DNA of 5,888 nt from Chloroflexota bacterium (lineage in GTDB: Bacteria > Chloroflexota > Dehalococcoidia > SHYM01): contig JACQGV010000248.1 in assembly GCA_016199375.1 (NCBI GenBank), positions 1 to 5,888 of the forward strand, written 5' to 3'. The position numbers and the translations under genes were made by a program. How positions within the stretch are numbered: the first letter of the stretch is position 1; each line of letters opens with the position of its first letter. The notes below the pieces were generated by a model. The model saw only the letters and a program-made list of their open reading frames with translations, made no database searches and was not told where the DNA came from. Shown piece by piece: positions 5,558 through 5,888 of the stretch.

Positions 5558-5828
5558 AGCTGCCTCTTCCGCATACCAGGCCATTGCCGCCGAGGCCGGC
5601 GAGACCGTCGTCTACGTGAACCGCTACTACGAGAAGAACATCACGACGGGTGATGTGACCACCTACTATTACCTGGGAGGCCGCCTCGTGGCGCTGAGAA
5701 AGGGCACGACGCTGGAGTACGTGCACCAGGACCACCCTTCGGCAGGCTCAGGGCAGGCCCTGGGCGGCTCCTTCGTGTCCACGGACGGCGCCGGCGCCCA
5801 GAAAGCGAGCGTGGCGGCACCCGCCTAA
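5547..5828 (+). pseudogene. RHS/YD-repeat protein fragment, truncated at the 5' end
   Basis: The frame is open from 5547 to a stop at 5826-5828, and RHS-like sequence is recognisable from about 5574 (YQAIAAEAGETVVYVNRYYEKN). The core YYYLGGRLVALRKGTTLEYVHQDH (5664-5735) is typical of the end of the RHS core, where YYYLGG is followed by the HxDHLG motif. RHS proteins normally exceed 1000 residues, with long arrays of YD repeats, and this piece lacks all of them. It overlaps the end of the propeller gene in another frame and has no convincing start; GTG at 5616 lies inside the conserved region. An eight-codon insert (5736-5759) interrupts HQDH|LG. After QKASV the expected RYxPYGG motif is missing, and GGTRLTLPPATG appears in another frame (5813-5848), suggesting a further deletion. 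The last 60 bases of the window show nothing else. It is best read as a decayed remnant or recombination-derived cassette. Confidence 0.75.
5735..5758. repeat. 24-nt dispersed repeat unit, copy 2, inside the RHS frame
   Basis: It is identical to 1871-1894 at 23 of 24 positions, in the same orientation. The net insertion into the RHS frame is 24 bp (5736-5759), encoding PSAGSGQA between HQDH and LGGSFVSTD. Removing it restores the canonical HQDHLG motif without a frame change. No obvious target-site duplication is visible. Confidence 0.75.
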
Positions 5829-5888
5829 CCCTGCCACCCGCAACGGGTAGGCAAGGTCCAGAAACACCTGCTGGTCCTCTCTGAACAA

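Noticed and set aside
5550..5570. Hairpin GGAAG/CTTCC at the end of the propeller gene as a terminator
   Set aside because: Only five base pairs with an 11-nt loop and no T-run; it is too weak to call.
1..5888. CRISPR array or defence system
   Set aside because: There are no regularly spaced repeats and no Cas, restriction, toxin-antitoxin or other defence protein motifs. The repeats present occur in two copies only, far apart.

Overview
The window looks like a piece of a high-GC bacterial chromosome. The most likely source is an uncultured Chloroflexota (Dehalococcoidia-like) genome. That assignment is an inference from the very GC-rich housekeeping genes, the style of the RHS remnant and the short intergenic repeats; no marker gene here proves it.

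Layout. Positions 1-179 hold no convincing gene but carry an 8-bp inverted repeat around a TTGACA box. A likely two-gene + strand operon follows: a small PHP-domain metal-dependent phosphoesterase (180-821), then, 11 bp later, an OppD/DppD-type peptide/nickel ABC transporter ATPase (833-1828) whose permease and partner ATPase are not in the window. The ATPase gene converges on holA, the DNA polymerase III delta subunit (2032-3048, - strand). The roughly 200 bp between them are filled by a hairpin-rich composite repeat. Divergent from holA is a YchF/Obg-like P-loop NTPase with a C-terminal TGS domain (3144-4238); its nucleotide-binding P-loop is intact but its G3/switch II segment is eroded.

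From about 4239 to the right edge the character changes. A 276-bp structured non-coding stretch precedes a lower-GC gene for a secreted or lipoprotein-like PD40 beta-propeller protein, broken by an apparent one-base deletion near 4755-4762 (4515-5557). Directly abutting it is a 5'-truncated, decayed RHS/YD-repeat fragment (5547-5828). This right-hand third reads as an accessory, decaying segment.

The most interesting signal is a short repeat. A 24-nt unit in the intergenic element between the ABC ATPase gene and holA (1871-1894) recurs at 23/24 identity inside the RHS reading frame (5735-5758). The in-frame insert there is exactly eight codons and splits the conserved RHS motif HQDH|LG. This resembles the behaviour of the protein-coding palindromic elements described in Rickettsia. 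A second 20-nt repeat overlaps the stop codon of the ABC ATPase gene and recurs upstream of the YchF-like gene. I found no evidence of a defence system, CRISPR array, tRNA or rRNA.
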